DNA of 64,000 nt from Liolophura sinensis (lineage: Eukaryota > Mollusca > Polyplacophora > Chitonida > Chitonidae), in assembly GCF_032854445.1 (NCBI RefSeq), contig NC_088300.1:32777608-32841607 (forward strand). Direction: 5' to 3'. This document shows, piece after piece, positions 1 through 10,872 of this stretch (positions are counted from its first letter, which is position 1; each line of letters opens with the position of its first letter). The position numbers and the translations under genes are program-made. Below the pieces are notes generated by a model. The model was given only the letters and a program-made list of their open reading frames with translations, did not search any database and was not told where the DNA came from.

Positions 1-1
1 G

Positions 2-223
2 AGCGGACAAAAGTCCAAACAGCTCAATAAATCTGCATACAAGGATGTACGCAGGCTTTGTTTATCTCCTCTTTCACTGAAAATCGTGATTGACCAAAAT
101 AATGTAAACATCACGACTGAGAATCCACCAGTTTCTCCCAGCTTCCACCACCATTTGTACAAAGCACGCTATTTCGGAATTCCAGAAGACATTTGTCCAA
201 TCTTTGACAGTCCTAATGCCTGA
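2..223 (+). CDS. C-terminal end of an unidentified protein (partial at window edge)
   Basis: Frame 2 is open from the first base to a TGA at 221-223, giving 73 residues with no start codon, so it is the 3' part of a gene that begins outside the window. The residue mix is protein-like: basic Lys/Arg near the start (KSKQLNKSAYKDVRR), then a Val/Ile/Asn stretch, a proline-serine-histidine segment (PPVSPSFHHH), and the end YKARYFGIPEDICPIFDSPNA up to the stop. There is no membrane segment and no low-complexity repeat. I do not recognise the family. The other frames in this stretch are broken by stops. The upstream exon boundary, if any, is at or beyond the window edge. An open run of this length could be chance, but composition and the ending favour a real terminal exon. 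Confidence 0.45.
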   Translation, partial: SGQKSKQLNKSAYKDVRRLCLSPLSLKIVIDQNNVNITTENPPVSPSFHHHLYKARYFGIPEDICPIFDSPNA

Positions 224-306
224 CGTGCAAGACCACTTCCATTACTCATCGCGCCGATGTACCTCATCTATGATCGAGAAATACATAAAGCGTGGTGCGT
301 AATTGA

Positions 307-450
307 TTAATTTATTTGATTGGTGTTTTTCGCCGTACTCAAGAATATGTTAAGAATATATACGACGGCGGACAGCATTATGGTGGGAGAAAAATTATGG
401 TTGGAACCCACGACCATCCGCAGTCTGGGGACAAACCTTCCTACTTATGG
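307..450 (-). repeat. SINE family R1, 3' part
   Basis: Read on the minus strand it carries the R1 core (CCACGACCATCCGCAG reversed, a CACCATAATGCTG-like block, ACGGCG and the TTGATT/AATAAA-type tail). Diverged, and lacking the tRNA-like head. Confidence 0.75.
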
Positions 451-589
451 TCCTTAATTGATCGAGATGTCGTAGAGTTGTGATTGTTGTCGTCATTTGT
501 TGGATTTCTTAAATTCGACGTTTACTCCGAAAGGTCAAATATCATATTAGCCCGCTACTCTCTACACTGGCGGACTGGTCCCGACAGCA

Positions 590-965
590 CGGTTTGTACA
601 GCGTCCTCTTCGGGGGACGGCGGATTCAGGGTTAATCCTGGGCCTGGTTACACCTAAGGCCTTAAAAAAGAGGAAGTTGTAACTACCTCGCATGACGTTC
701 AGCATCATGAGGACAGTGCAACGACTGGTTGACTCATTAAGAGGATAATACAACGACTGATTGACCAGTATCAGTATAATAGCTCGGGCGGGGCCGCTTA
801 CTTTTCTTCGGTATGTGGTCTCAGTGAAGCAGCACTAGATAAAAGAGTAGTGGAAATACATCCTGCAACAAGGAGGCACATTACATACAACTTAAGGATT
901 CCTTCGTTGTTATGTGACTGGAAAATTGTTAAGTACGACGTTAAACCTAAAGAACTCACTCACTC
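590..965 (+). repeat. SINE family A copy (rearranged, headless)
   Basis: The 3' half matches the copy at 22925-23188 in opposite orientation: CAGTGAAGCAGCACTAGAT, ACAAGGAGGCACATTACA, then AATTGTTAAGTACGACGTT and a CTCACTCACTCACTC tail. The 5' half has a duplicated ACAACGACTG.TTGACC segment. This is the typical 3' end of the tRNA-derived family also seen at 31.3 and 49.2 kb. Confidence 0.7.
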
Positions 966-2119
966 ACTCTACACTGGGGATTTACAACACATGTTTACAT
1001 GATTTAGATAAAATATGGCGTCAATTTTCTTTCGCCTCATCTAAAGAACATATTGGCGCCTAAATTATCTGTTTTCACCTCATCTTTGTTAATAATAATG
1101 TGCAACATGTGCACTGGGCGTATGCCGCACACTTTTTTCAAAGAACCCTATGTAACCAATTGTGGCGAACAGATGTACGAAACTACACGGTCCAATGTCC
1201 GTATCTAGACTTGATTCCCATCAATTCCCATTGCGCCCTATCTCAAATGTGGTTTGTACCATCGCATCCTCAAGTCCACAGATAAAATCACCATATACAG
1301 AAGCTCTGAGCCTAATGTACACCGGTTTGATTTACTGCGCAAGTAAGGAACAGCGATAATGACTCTGGTACTGTATCGTGTAGCAGTAATACCTTCTTGC
1401 TAATCCCAGCTTTATGAGCTACCCACAACCGACTCTTGCACCGCCGTACCGATATGGTACACCACACACGTACACCGGTTGAAACAGTTGTGGACATACT
1501 CTATTTCATTGCTCTCCCGCCCGGCTTAATAGGGCCAGTAAAAATGTTTACAGAAACCAGATCGCTACTGATCCGATCTTAATCAAACTACAAAGTCAGA
1601 GGGCAATTCCCCAAACTGCAGTGCTGCACACCTGGAGCAATCGGGGCGTCGTGAATTGAAGACCTACGGGTTGTAAGCTAGGGCACAGACGTTACACTGG
1701 CGGGCTCTTTAATAGAATAAAGTACAATACGATGGGGGTTTCCGTTCAGCTTTGGCGAGTCTGGCGAGTCAATTTGGTTATATGGAAACGTTAACTGTAG
1801 TTCCGATAACAGTCCTGTGGAATATTTTACCCTTACTTTTGATTGGAGAGCATGAATAATTACACCCAATAGAGAGAAACTCGGCAAAACTGCTATAACG
1901 GTTAATTCATGAGGCCGTAATAAGACAGACAACATTCCTTCCGGTGTCTGGTGCTTTCTCTAGCGTCTGGCGATCTTTCTGGCGTCTCAGAAGCTGGTTA
2001 ACCGGCGACAATATGTACCCACATGCAGAGAGGAAGGAATGGCAACCTTTTTGCCTTCAAATAGACATTTCATCAAAGCGGTCGACCAAACGGTCTTTAA
2101 AGGTCACTGCCACGCGAGA
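966..2119. other. No gene recognised
   Basis: Only short chance frames in several overlapping phases. No splice-bounded coding signal or repeat was recognised. Confidence 0.4.
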
Positions 2120-2331
2120 TACGTCCACTTCCAACCAAGCTATTGCCACTGCCAAGCAGATGCATGTTTGTCACTGTCAAGCGAATTTATTGTTATTGCG
2201 ACAACTGCAAAGACTAACGGCCAGTGTCAAGCAGACTTCCCACCACTGCCAAACAGACTTACGGCCACTGACAAGCAGACTTACAGCCACGGTCTGGCAG
2301 ACTTACGACCAACTGAAGTAACGGCCACTTA
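2120..2331. repeat. Degenerate 22-bp minisatellite
   Basis: The motif AAGCAGACTTACGGCCACTG recurs. The GCAGACTT (or ACAGACTT) anchor starts at 2231, 2253, 2275 and 2297, exactly 22 bp apart. Earlier units (from about 2120) are more diverged. The short plus-strand frames here are by-products of the repeat. Confidence 0.8.
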
Positions 2332-2348
2332 GAACATGCATGCGCCAT

Positions 2349-2545
2349 TTGACGTGACTGTACGCCACAGGTTGGTGTGACTCTACACCACAGATGTGAT
2401 GTGAATACACTCACGGTGCGTAACAGAAATGACGTGACTGTGCCTCGTAGATTTGGCGTGACTGTGCCTCATACATTTGGTCTGACTGTGCTTCACAGAT
2501 CTGAATTGAATAAATTTACGGTGGGTCATAGATTTTGGCGTGTCG
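2349..2545. repeat. Degenerate 24-bp minisatellite
   Basis: Units of the type CGTGACTGTGCCTCATAGAT start at 2433, 2457 and 2481 (24 bp spacing), with decayed units on both sides. It directly follows the 22-bp array but has a different unit. Confidence 0.75.
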
Positions 2546-3272
2546 AGTTATCTTGTAAGCTTAAGCTGAACATTTCTTAAATGAACAATATTCCCATAAT
2601 CTGCATGCAATTTGTATAAGAATCGCCGTTAAGTAAATTCTGATGTGTATTAATAGCTCAAGTTGGGTCATCACCAAGTCGAGCTGTTTCTTCAGGTAGA
2701 GCTTAAATAAAAAAAACGGGGGATAATGAAAAAAAAAAGCAATACCCAAAATCATGTAGCATATGTCCAAACTAACAAAATGCTTTTCGATGGTGTTACG
2801 AATCCCGTCTTTAAACATTGTATTGTATATATTTTTTATTTCTTCATGAGTCATTGTCTTACCTACATTTTCCGATTTGTTTACGTTATAGCCTGCACTG
2901 TAATTGAGTTCAACGTTCTCGAGGCTTCGGTGTTTAGTTTAGTGTCGTAGTACATAGAGTATACATTCTGGAAATAGGTATCGGTGTTGTAAACATGTTT
3001 ACGCTCAAACCATCCAGAATTTTCTTTTACTTTAGTCTATAAATATGAGCGACGGAGTTGTGAAGCTCACAGTTATTTACTGATTTTAGTCCAGTCACAT
3101 TTGTTGCCATTCACTTTAAAGGATTTGATGTGTTTCTTCTCTTTCTATTTTTGGAAGACGTTATTTTGGAGCTTGTATCGCTCATTGTTTCTGTGTACCA
3201 TTACGTACACTTCATCCCAATTACTTTGTGTATATTTCCGAGGAAACATACATCGACAACTCGACATCACGG
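2546..3272. other. AT-rich spacer, no gene recognised
   Basis: A and T homopolymer runs (for example 2708-2740). Overlapping short frames on both strands have no coding character. Confidence 0.4.
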
Positions 3273-3523
3273 ACGCTACTGTCAACCCGTCCGCCTTGAG
3301 AAGTTACACATTCACAGGCAGTTGGGGAATAAACCACTTATTGGGTTGTCATCCTTAGATTGAGGAATTCGTCTTAACTGTGGATTTTATATTTCCGTGG
3401 ACTATCTTATTCAAGCGTCTTCATGTTTCTTTGTTTGATCTTGTGTAAGGTCTATCGTTGAACTGAGAGTTGAAGAAGCCAGTTGTTGCTCATATTTACT
3501 CTCCGATAGTGGTACCCTTACAG
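3273..3523 (+). repeat. Dispersed repeat U2, internally deleted copy
   Basis: Matches 60907-61310 in the same orientation. Shared blocks are CTGTCAACCCGTCCGC, GAGAAGTTACAC, TTAACTGTGGATT, TTATTCAAGCG, AGGTCTATCGTTGA (second copy AGGCCTATCGTTGA) and CTCCGATAGTGGTACCCTTA. The first copy lacks about 150 bp present in the second (roughly 61040-61190). I cannot assign a transposon class. Short frames through it give no recognisable protein. Confidence 0.7.
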
Positions 3524-5344
3524 ATGGTCTTTTTATGAACAACAAAAGCAACGTTGTATTACAAGAAACTTAACAATGGGGCTTTTTGGTTTCGCCCGAC
3601 ACGCACCTTTATGAAAACTCACGGCTTAGGACCAATCCCCCAGTGATACATCGTAAACTTGTACAGCGGTAGTTAAGAGGCACCAGAAGACGTTCGCCGA
3701 GCTACAGTGGATATATGGTCTACTCCGACATTCTCTAGGGACAGAAATTACCATGTTGTTAAAGTCAGTGCTGATCAGAATTAGATTAAGATTAATGGTT
3801 ATGGTAGTGGTCTGATACCAGTGTTACTCCTATGGTACACATGTCGGACATGTTAATCAGTCATTCCACAACGATACAGCAGCATTTTGGCTTTCCTCCA
3901 GCTAAATTGTGCACTGAAATGTGTGTCACTTTCGTCTCCTGTAGTACTGTATGTCGCCCAAACGTATTTTTGGATCCATTTTCAGTGGTAACAAAATGCA
4001 TAATCAATGCATAGTCTGCTCCAATTACTAACTTAAATCTGTGCACGGACAATATATCCAATCAGCAAATTTGATTTCAGTAGTAAAACAATTCAAGTTT
4101 CTAAATTTTAAAAATCCCCTGAAAAAAAAATTCTTGTCAATTTTTATGGGTCTAAATGCCCATGAAGTATTTATTTTATTAATTTGTTTCATTATTACTC
4201 AAGACCATACTCAAATACTTTTCACTTATTGAGTTTATTTGGGTTTAAATATCCATGAAATATATACACATTGTATTTATGTGATTTTTATTTCAGGTTG
4301 TAGTCAAGAATTTTTCGCAATGAGTTTCTGCATGGAGGACACCGTAATGCCCAGGTTAATCCACGAATGTTTGACATGTAACTGATGAATTATGATGTAT
4401 GCTATAAATTCACATCCATCTTGTTGAGGTATATACCTTTCTAAACAATACATTCTCAGGTTATACTGCAATCTGCAACAACAAACTTGTACAAATTGCA
4501 ACAACATAATATCGCAAACTGCAACAGTTTGAATCCTGTTCAGCTTATTCTGCAGCTAAACTCTGTCTGCTAAAATGATGACTGGTAATAAGCTACCAAT
4601 TAAAAGTAAAAGCTATTTGGCACCGGCAGATGTCCGTCAATACCTCACAGCTTGTACAGGGATAAGACAGACTCATCTATCTCGGCTCGGATAGAAGCCA
4701 ACTTATGTTAGTCCTGGAAATTTGACCAAGTCCAAGTGAAAGAAAGGTCTGCTTTTTACAGATTGATTAGCAAATCGACTGATCGAGAAATAGATATGGA
4801 CTGGGGCTTTTCAGATCTATACCTTAGGGTTTAGGGTGACATGGAACGTGTCTTATATATACACGTCTTTCGAAGTCTTCTCTGGTTTTACTCTGTATAT
4901 ATATATATAGCTACGCATATCAGGATTCTGCTGGCAGAATACGAGTCTCCGAGGCCTGGCCCTTTGCAATGTTTTATTGCGAATGTTTATGAGCTGTGAC
5001 ATAACATTTTGAGTAATTCTAGACCGATTACGTCGAATAAATTAAAATTAACATCGCTGCATTTTTCGTTACCTAGTTCTACTTAAGACATGCTGCTAGG
5101 GGTTGTGTAGGCTAATGCTATTTAAGCATTTGAATGGACAATTAGAAAAAACAAGAGGTCAAATTTCACCGCTTTACGTGAGGTTCATTTAACAACTATC
5201 ACGCTGCCATCGTCCCTGTGGTTTTGTTCTTCATGTTGAGAATAAAATGTGCACATACTTCTGTGCTGACGTAGGCAGTAGAAATATTTTTGTATATGTA
5301 AAACTAAAAAGTGCCCTTTTTTCGGGCTCTTCAGTCTAACATGA
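3524..5344. other. No gene recognised
   Basis: AT-rich sequence with short chance frames and a short TA run near 4900. No repeat family of this window was recognised. Confidence 0.35.
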
Positions 5345-5580
5345 CTTAGAATCCATACGTCGAAACCACATTCGTGTACCAGACGTCAATCAAAATGGGC
5401 ATTGCAGGTGAATAATTGCAAGACCAATTTCCAAAAAAAGAGTTCAACACAAACCACTAAAGAAACAAGGAAGTAAATACAGTAGAAAATTAGGATGGAC
5501 TCATCTGTAAATCGGAGTCTTTATCTCAGCGGCGCTTTGATTGCACCTGTTCATATATTCAACGTGGCGATCACGTTGAA
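5345..5580 (+). repeat. Dispersed repeat U1, copy 1
   Basis: Aligns by eye with 33020-33355, 42330-42590 and 46380-46720. Shared pieces include ATTCGTGTACCAGACGTCAA, AATAATTGCAAGACCAATTT, AAAATTAGGATGGACTCAT and CGCTTTGATTGCACCTGTT. Same orientation in all four. No tRNA-like boxes or inverted ends were seen. Confidence 0.6.
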
Positions 5581-7324
5581 CACGATAAATATAGGATCCC
5601 TAGCCGGAAGACGATCTGTTCCGCCTTAGACCTCACAAATATTTTATCTGCCCAAAATCTGGAGCTCTTTGCGATAGTTCCCTTAGAGAGAGATTGTTTC
5701 ATTTGGAACAATCCATGTTAATTTTAATTCCTTTCTCTTCTCTGCAGTATATACTTCAACGCTTTGCTCCCTTGACCATGTGCAAATGATAAGAAAATCA
5801 TAAACAAAAGAGCCACCAAATATTATACAGCCAGGTAATTAGCGCGAACCATGTAATAGCATTAAAAACCCTCTCTTACTATCGTATCATATAAACAATT
5901 AAAGTTCGAATCTAGTTGGGGCCAATTTGTCTTCAGTATCAGGGATATTTATCACTTGTTGGAATAAAGCAATGCCTACACACTGTGACAACAGTTCTCA
6001 ATCCATCCAGTAACAACGAAGTATATACTGCTGGACCACAAGAACGGGTTGTCGTACGACACCTTCTAATGCAATTACAGTCAAAGCACTCGTATTGGGA
6101 AACATCCAGCCTGTCACAAGTCTTTGGTAATATAGTCCTGCTCACCATTCTGTTACATGCATTTTGCGGACTACCCATGTATCAAGCTGTATAGCCCGGG
6201 GAATGCGATAAATAGCCTAACACCAAACTATGCATCATGCTGTTCTCCAAAAAGATATGTGTACATTTGTACATCCACTACCCGGTATGATGCGGAAATA
6301 TCCGCAAGTTTTAACATTGGGAATAACAGAATGTAACTAACCAATAAAGAAAGTTGCATGAGTATTTTTGCTACTGGTACACGGTATTACTTTTGTGCAG
6401 GACGTAGCTTTGTTACAGTGTTTCATCATTAAAGGAAGTCTTCAAAAGCTGGCATTTACGCAGAAAGAGGCAACAAAATATTTGGCTGACAAAAACAGGG
6501 AATCGATTTTAGAGATTGGATGTCATTTTTGGAATTGTCTTTTGAATATACTTTCTCTATTGTCGTTCTAAATATTAACATTTATGCTTAGTTTCATTAC
6601 AGAAATATGCTTTCTACATTTGCCCTATTCATATATAGAATGGTTCACATAGTCAGACAGATGAAAATCCCGATTGTCTCAGCTCAAAGGTAATCGGCTC
6701 CTTTGCGCGGCTTTCATGGAAAAAGTGTTCTCAAAGCGGAGAGTCTAATGAGACAGGAACAGGCTGTGAATCACAGATTGGAACCCTCGTGTGATGGGAC
6801 AAAGTGTACGGATCAATGCCTAGCGGGGGTGAGAGACGAGGCCTAAATGACGCCGAGGGTGGGTATTGGATCGAATAAAAGGTCCATTCCACAACACCTT
6901 GTGTCAGTGTCAAGTAGGTATTTAAGGCTGTCAGGCATGTCGATGTCGGCACTACTCTAACATATGCCGCCATAAATATGTATAACACCAGGTCTTGATT
7001 ATACACTTCTTTTCTGCGAAGGCGAATATTAGTGGACTATCGATTATTGGTCATGTCTGATATTGTGCGGAGGATTTCAACAGCTTTTAGATTGGTTCGA
7101 AAGTTATAAGGGTTCCGGCTAAGTAATCGCCTCGTTCACAACACACGCATACACTGTAAAATTGTCATTGTCAGTTTGTCATGACGTATTTGTTTAAGGT
7201 ATGCTCATATAAATCGACTACTTCATCTGATATTTGTGGTAAGATCAGCATGTGGATGCCAGCTTAAACTGGCATTATGGATTTGGCTGTTGTTGTAAAA
7301 TAAAGGTAGACATAATGGATTATG
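5581..7324. other. No gene recognised
   Basis: Short overlapping frames on both strands (for example near 5920-6190 and 6731-7006) have no convincing splice signals or domains. Confidence 0.35.
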
Positions 7325-7558
7325 GGAGGTCATCCTCAATGACCCAGAACCCTTTCATCAAGGCGGTCGGTGTGAGCTCAAGTTCAGCTTATCCTTGCTT
7401 CCTCTCCGCCCTACGTAGAAAGGCCTGTCAACAACTTACGGATGGTCGTGGGTTTTCTCCGAGCTGTGCACGGTTTCCTCCCACCATAGTGCTGGCCTCC
7501 GCCGTATACGTGAAATATTCTTGAGTATGACGGACACCACCAATGAAATAAATAAATG
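7325..7558 (+). repeat. SINE family R1, near full length
   Basis: Contains the tRNA-like 5' part (CAATGACCCAGAACCC, then a B-box-like GAGCTCAAGTTC), CCTCTCCGCCCTACGTAG, the core GGATGGTCGTGGGTTTTC and CACGGTTTCCTCCCACCAT, the block GTGAAATATTCTTGAGTA and a tail of AATAAATAAATG. The best plus-strand copy for defining the family. Confidence 0.85.
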
Positions 7559-8938
7559 TATAATTTGGAAACAGTGGTAGAATCTAACCTAAACGTCGTC
7601 CCCGAAGAAATAAATAAGTTGTTATACCAAAGCAACTTGATACCATTTCAGATCGCAAGTGCCTGACGATATCCTGCATATAATCAGTACTCGTTCATTT
7701 ATAATTTAATTCATCAAACTTCTAACAGTATACAATCAGGGATTCCGGACCACGAGATACTCGTGACTGAAAGCTTCCCAGCAGTGTTCATCCAATCATA
7801 ACAGATTAGACGTACTTAGGGAGGCAATTTAAGTAAAACGTTCGAAGACTAAAGGCTAGACCACATACTTAATTCTGAAGGGTTTGTTGCATGTGATAAG
7901 GAATGTGTTGAGGGCGAGGCTATGGCGCCGTGGGGGATTATGGGATAGCCCCACATGATAGCAAGTGATCTTGTGAGCGGACCGTCAGTAGTGCCAGCTT
8001 ATCAAATGCAGAAATCTAATCACTAGTGTACTTCAGGCGTAGTTGTACATGTGTACCAGGCGCACCGATAATCAGGAAAAAGAATTAATAATTTTCATGT
8101 TGCTGTCAGGGCTGTATCTGCTGCCTTATGGCGCTATGAACGTCTGGAAGTCTTGAACCTTCATTCAGTTAATATTAAAGTTTTTCAAAGGTGATAAAAT
8201 TTGACGGAATTCTTTTAATTTAAAACAATTTGATTGTTGTTGTCAATTTAAAACAATAACATAACTTATTTTTATTGATTTCATGTCAGTAAATGGTAAT
8301 ATTAAAATACTAACCTGCTGTAAAATAACGCTGATATTTTAGGAAATTAACGCTATCAAATCATATTGTATATATATCTATACATATCTATATGTTACAT
8401 ACAACCTAAAATCTGCTAATTCCAGGCAATGAACAACCAAGGTTAGAGCTTTTGATTTAGCGAGAAAGACTGTGCGCAGCGAAGTCATTATTGAACCTCA
8501 AGCCAAATAATCTTAGTCTTTAAGCTAAATGGAGATCCAGTTTAACTTAGTTAAACTAAATCTACAGCTGCTTATGGCTGGTTCTCTCACCTCTACTGCG
8601 CACTGAACTGATTTGAAGAATAAAAAGGCATTGACTACTGAGGACTTTGCAGAATAATTGGCATGGTGCCACCGTGTTTTATCACCACCACCTCTTTGTG
8701 ACCACCCTATTTCGAGACGAATGGGTCTCAACCAAATTATAAAAGAACAATGAACGGGTAAAATGACGACCACGTAGACAACCAGGACAAACGTAAACAC
8801 ACACACAGGCACAACCATTAATGTCATATGATATCAAGGGCTTATATATCCTTAGCTTTATACCAAAATTCAAAACATGTTGTCTGCACAATCTGTTCTG
8901 GTAAATGACTGTATTCCGCAGATTAATCAGTGAGCATC
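7559..8938. other. No gene recognised
   Basis: AT-rich; minus-strand frames at 8525-8978 are short and overlap each other in different phases. Nothing identifiable. Confidence 0.35.
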
Positions 8939-9020
8939 GGATACCTTTAAGTTGCAATAGAATTCTTAATATCGCCATTGGATACTTTTAAGCTGCAACA
9001 GAGTTCTTAAAATATCCCCG
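8939..9020. repeat. 41-bp direct duplication
   Basis: GGATACCTTTAAGTTGCAA at 8939 is repeated as GGATACTTTTAAGCTGCAA at 8980, followed in both by GA(A/G)TTCTTAA. Two copies, about 10% diverged. Confidence 0.7.
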
Positions 9021-10605
9021 GTCAGTGGTTACTTATTCACCCCAATCCGAACCATTCCTGTCTTCCTCTATAGTAACAAAAGACGGGAAGCTTGTTCTTA
9101 CCACAAAGAGAAACTTCCGTTCTGTGCAATGTTACACAGATCTAGTTTCAGGGCCGTACTGGAATTCTCTGGGGTTATCTGGTGGTTGATCCTTTAACCA
9201 GATACAGGCAGCAAGGGAATGTCAGATACGAGACATTTAAGGATCTGACCCAGGAACCTTTGTCGCATCCACAAGATGTTGTATATCGGCGAAACCATAC
9301 AAGCATTGGTGATGCCCCAGATGATCCGATTACTTAACAACTGAGACCACATGCACGATTTCGATCCCAAATTCTTAATCCCTTCAACTAAGTCTAATCT
9401 TAAGCATAATCAAGCAAATTCATACACCACTCTCACACATTTAGCCTGACACACTTTTCCTCACATTATCACGTAATTCGTACGAGTCTAGCAAATTTCC
9501 TCTGTTTTTATAAGCTAGACAGCGGATTTAGTAAATTACGAGAGGCTATTGGGGTGGGGGAGGGGGGGCAGACGGTGATTATTTTTTTTTTACTCCTCAC
9601 ATATCTGTAACCATAGTCCATGAAACTTTTCCAAAGTAAGATGTTTTAGTCCATCTGGCAATTTTGCTTATTTTCAGTTTAAACCATACTGCTCTATGAT
9701 ACAGATGAAGAATCACACATCGACTAGCAAAATAACGGAATAGCATTCTGTGCCACCAGCTATTAAAGTTTTTTTAGCGCAAATTATGCTCCTAATTGTG
9801 CTTTCAATCGCCTAGTCGTTATTTAAAACGCAAAGAAGAAATAAGGGTTGAGACACATAAAACTTGAAGGCCAAATCAGAAGCGCATGTGCTGTGGTAAA
9901 TATCTGAGGTATAAGTTCTCAGACAGCCGGTATCCGTGTCTCGTGATAATGGTTACGATGACCTCACACCAACTGTTATTGCGATGCGTGTAACTGGTCG
10001 CGGGTGTCATGTTGGAGTCTTCAAGATCGAAATACCAGATATTTTATCAAACCTGTATTGAAGTTACTAAAATGGGTTAGTCTTCAAGATTTAAAGGGTC
10101 CAAATTAGCCGAAAGCCTTGGCCTCGCCAATAACCGATCGGCACCTGACCATTGAGGTAGTAAACACAAATCCAGCTGTCGTTAGTTTTGCTGCAGCTTC
10201 AAGATAGGAAGTTTGCCAGATAAACCTTAAACATCGACCATAAACAAATATGTAAATAAAAGTGTGTAAGAATAAAACAGTTTATAGATTAGCTGAAAGG
10301 TGTTTCAAGTTAACTTTATGATGTCATTAGAGGGATATCTTTACATGGACGACAGCTTTGGGAGTTATTTAAACGTGCAGCTGTGTAAAAGAGATGCGTG
10401 CTGACCACAGTGAAGAGCGTCACCAGCAGACGACATTTAGTTTTTATCACGTGACACTCACAATAGATCTCCCTTTTAACGGTCGACATGGGAACACCTC
10501 TGGTTGGATATTATGTAACCGCCCAGCCGACTTTATCCCACTTTTCTGACCTCAGCGTCTGAACCACTGAACAATGAGTTTAGACTTCGCGTTGAGACTC
10601 ATTTG
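9021..10605. other. No gene recognised
   Basis: No open frame of note. Contains a G-rich run near 9550-9570 followed by a T tract, otherwise unremarkable. Confidence 0.35.
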
Positions 10606-10872
10606 TCATTTATGATAGCCATCAACGTTCAGATGGCCTTGGGTAAGTTTTCCAGACATTTTTGCAGTGCACTCGAAAATACCACTTCCTTCTAATCCAC
10701 ATCTTTCTCGGTAATCAGCATGGCCTGTTCGAGCCAAAAAGTAATTTGGGAAGAGCTTAATCCTCATAGCTACTGTCAATATGTTTGACGTGAATTCCAT
10801 TAAGACGAGATACAGGCCATTGGGAGAGAAGTATTTACTTCTTCTTATCCCTGGTATTCGAATAGTACCCAC
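10606..10872 (-). CDS. Possible terminal exon or chance ORF, unidentified
   Basis: A minus-strand frame of about 88 codons ends in TGA at 10606-10608. There is no ATG at the upstream limit, so if real it would be the 3' end of a spliced gene. The peptide is not low-complexity: a hydrophobic first half (YLVLMEFTSNILTVAM), then a mixed polar half with three cysteines (RERCGLEGSGIFECTAKM) and the ending LNVDGYHK. Codon use looks ordinary. I do not recognise a family, and I did not find a convincing acceptor site. The opposite strand has a rival reading: an ATG shortly before a GTAAGT at about 10645. Treat as a weak candidate. Confidence 0.2.
   Translation of the reverse strand: MGTIRIPGIRRSKYFSPNGLYLVLMEFTSNILTVAMRIKLFPNYFLARTGHADYRERCGLEGSGIFECTAKMSGKLTQGHLNVDGYHK

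Noticed and set aside
1944-2332. 125- and 97-codon plus-strand ORFs
   Set aside because: They run through the degenerate 22-bp array and overlap each other in different phases.
4826-4850. Telomere-like TTAGGG motifs
   Set aside because: Only two degenerate units (CCTTAGGGTTTAGGG); no array.
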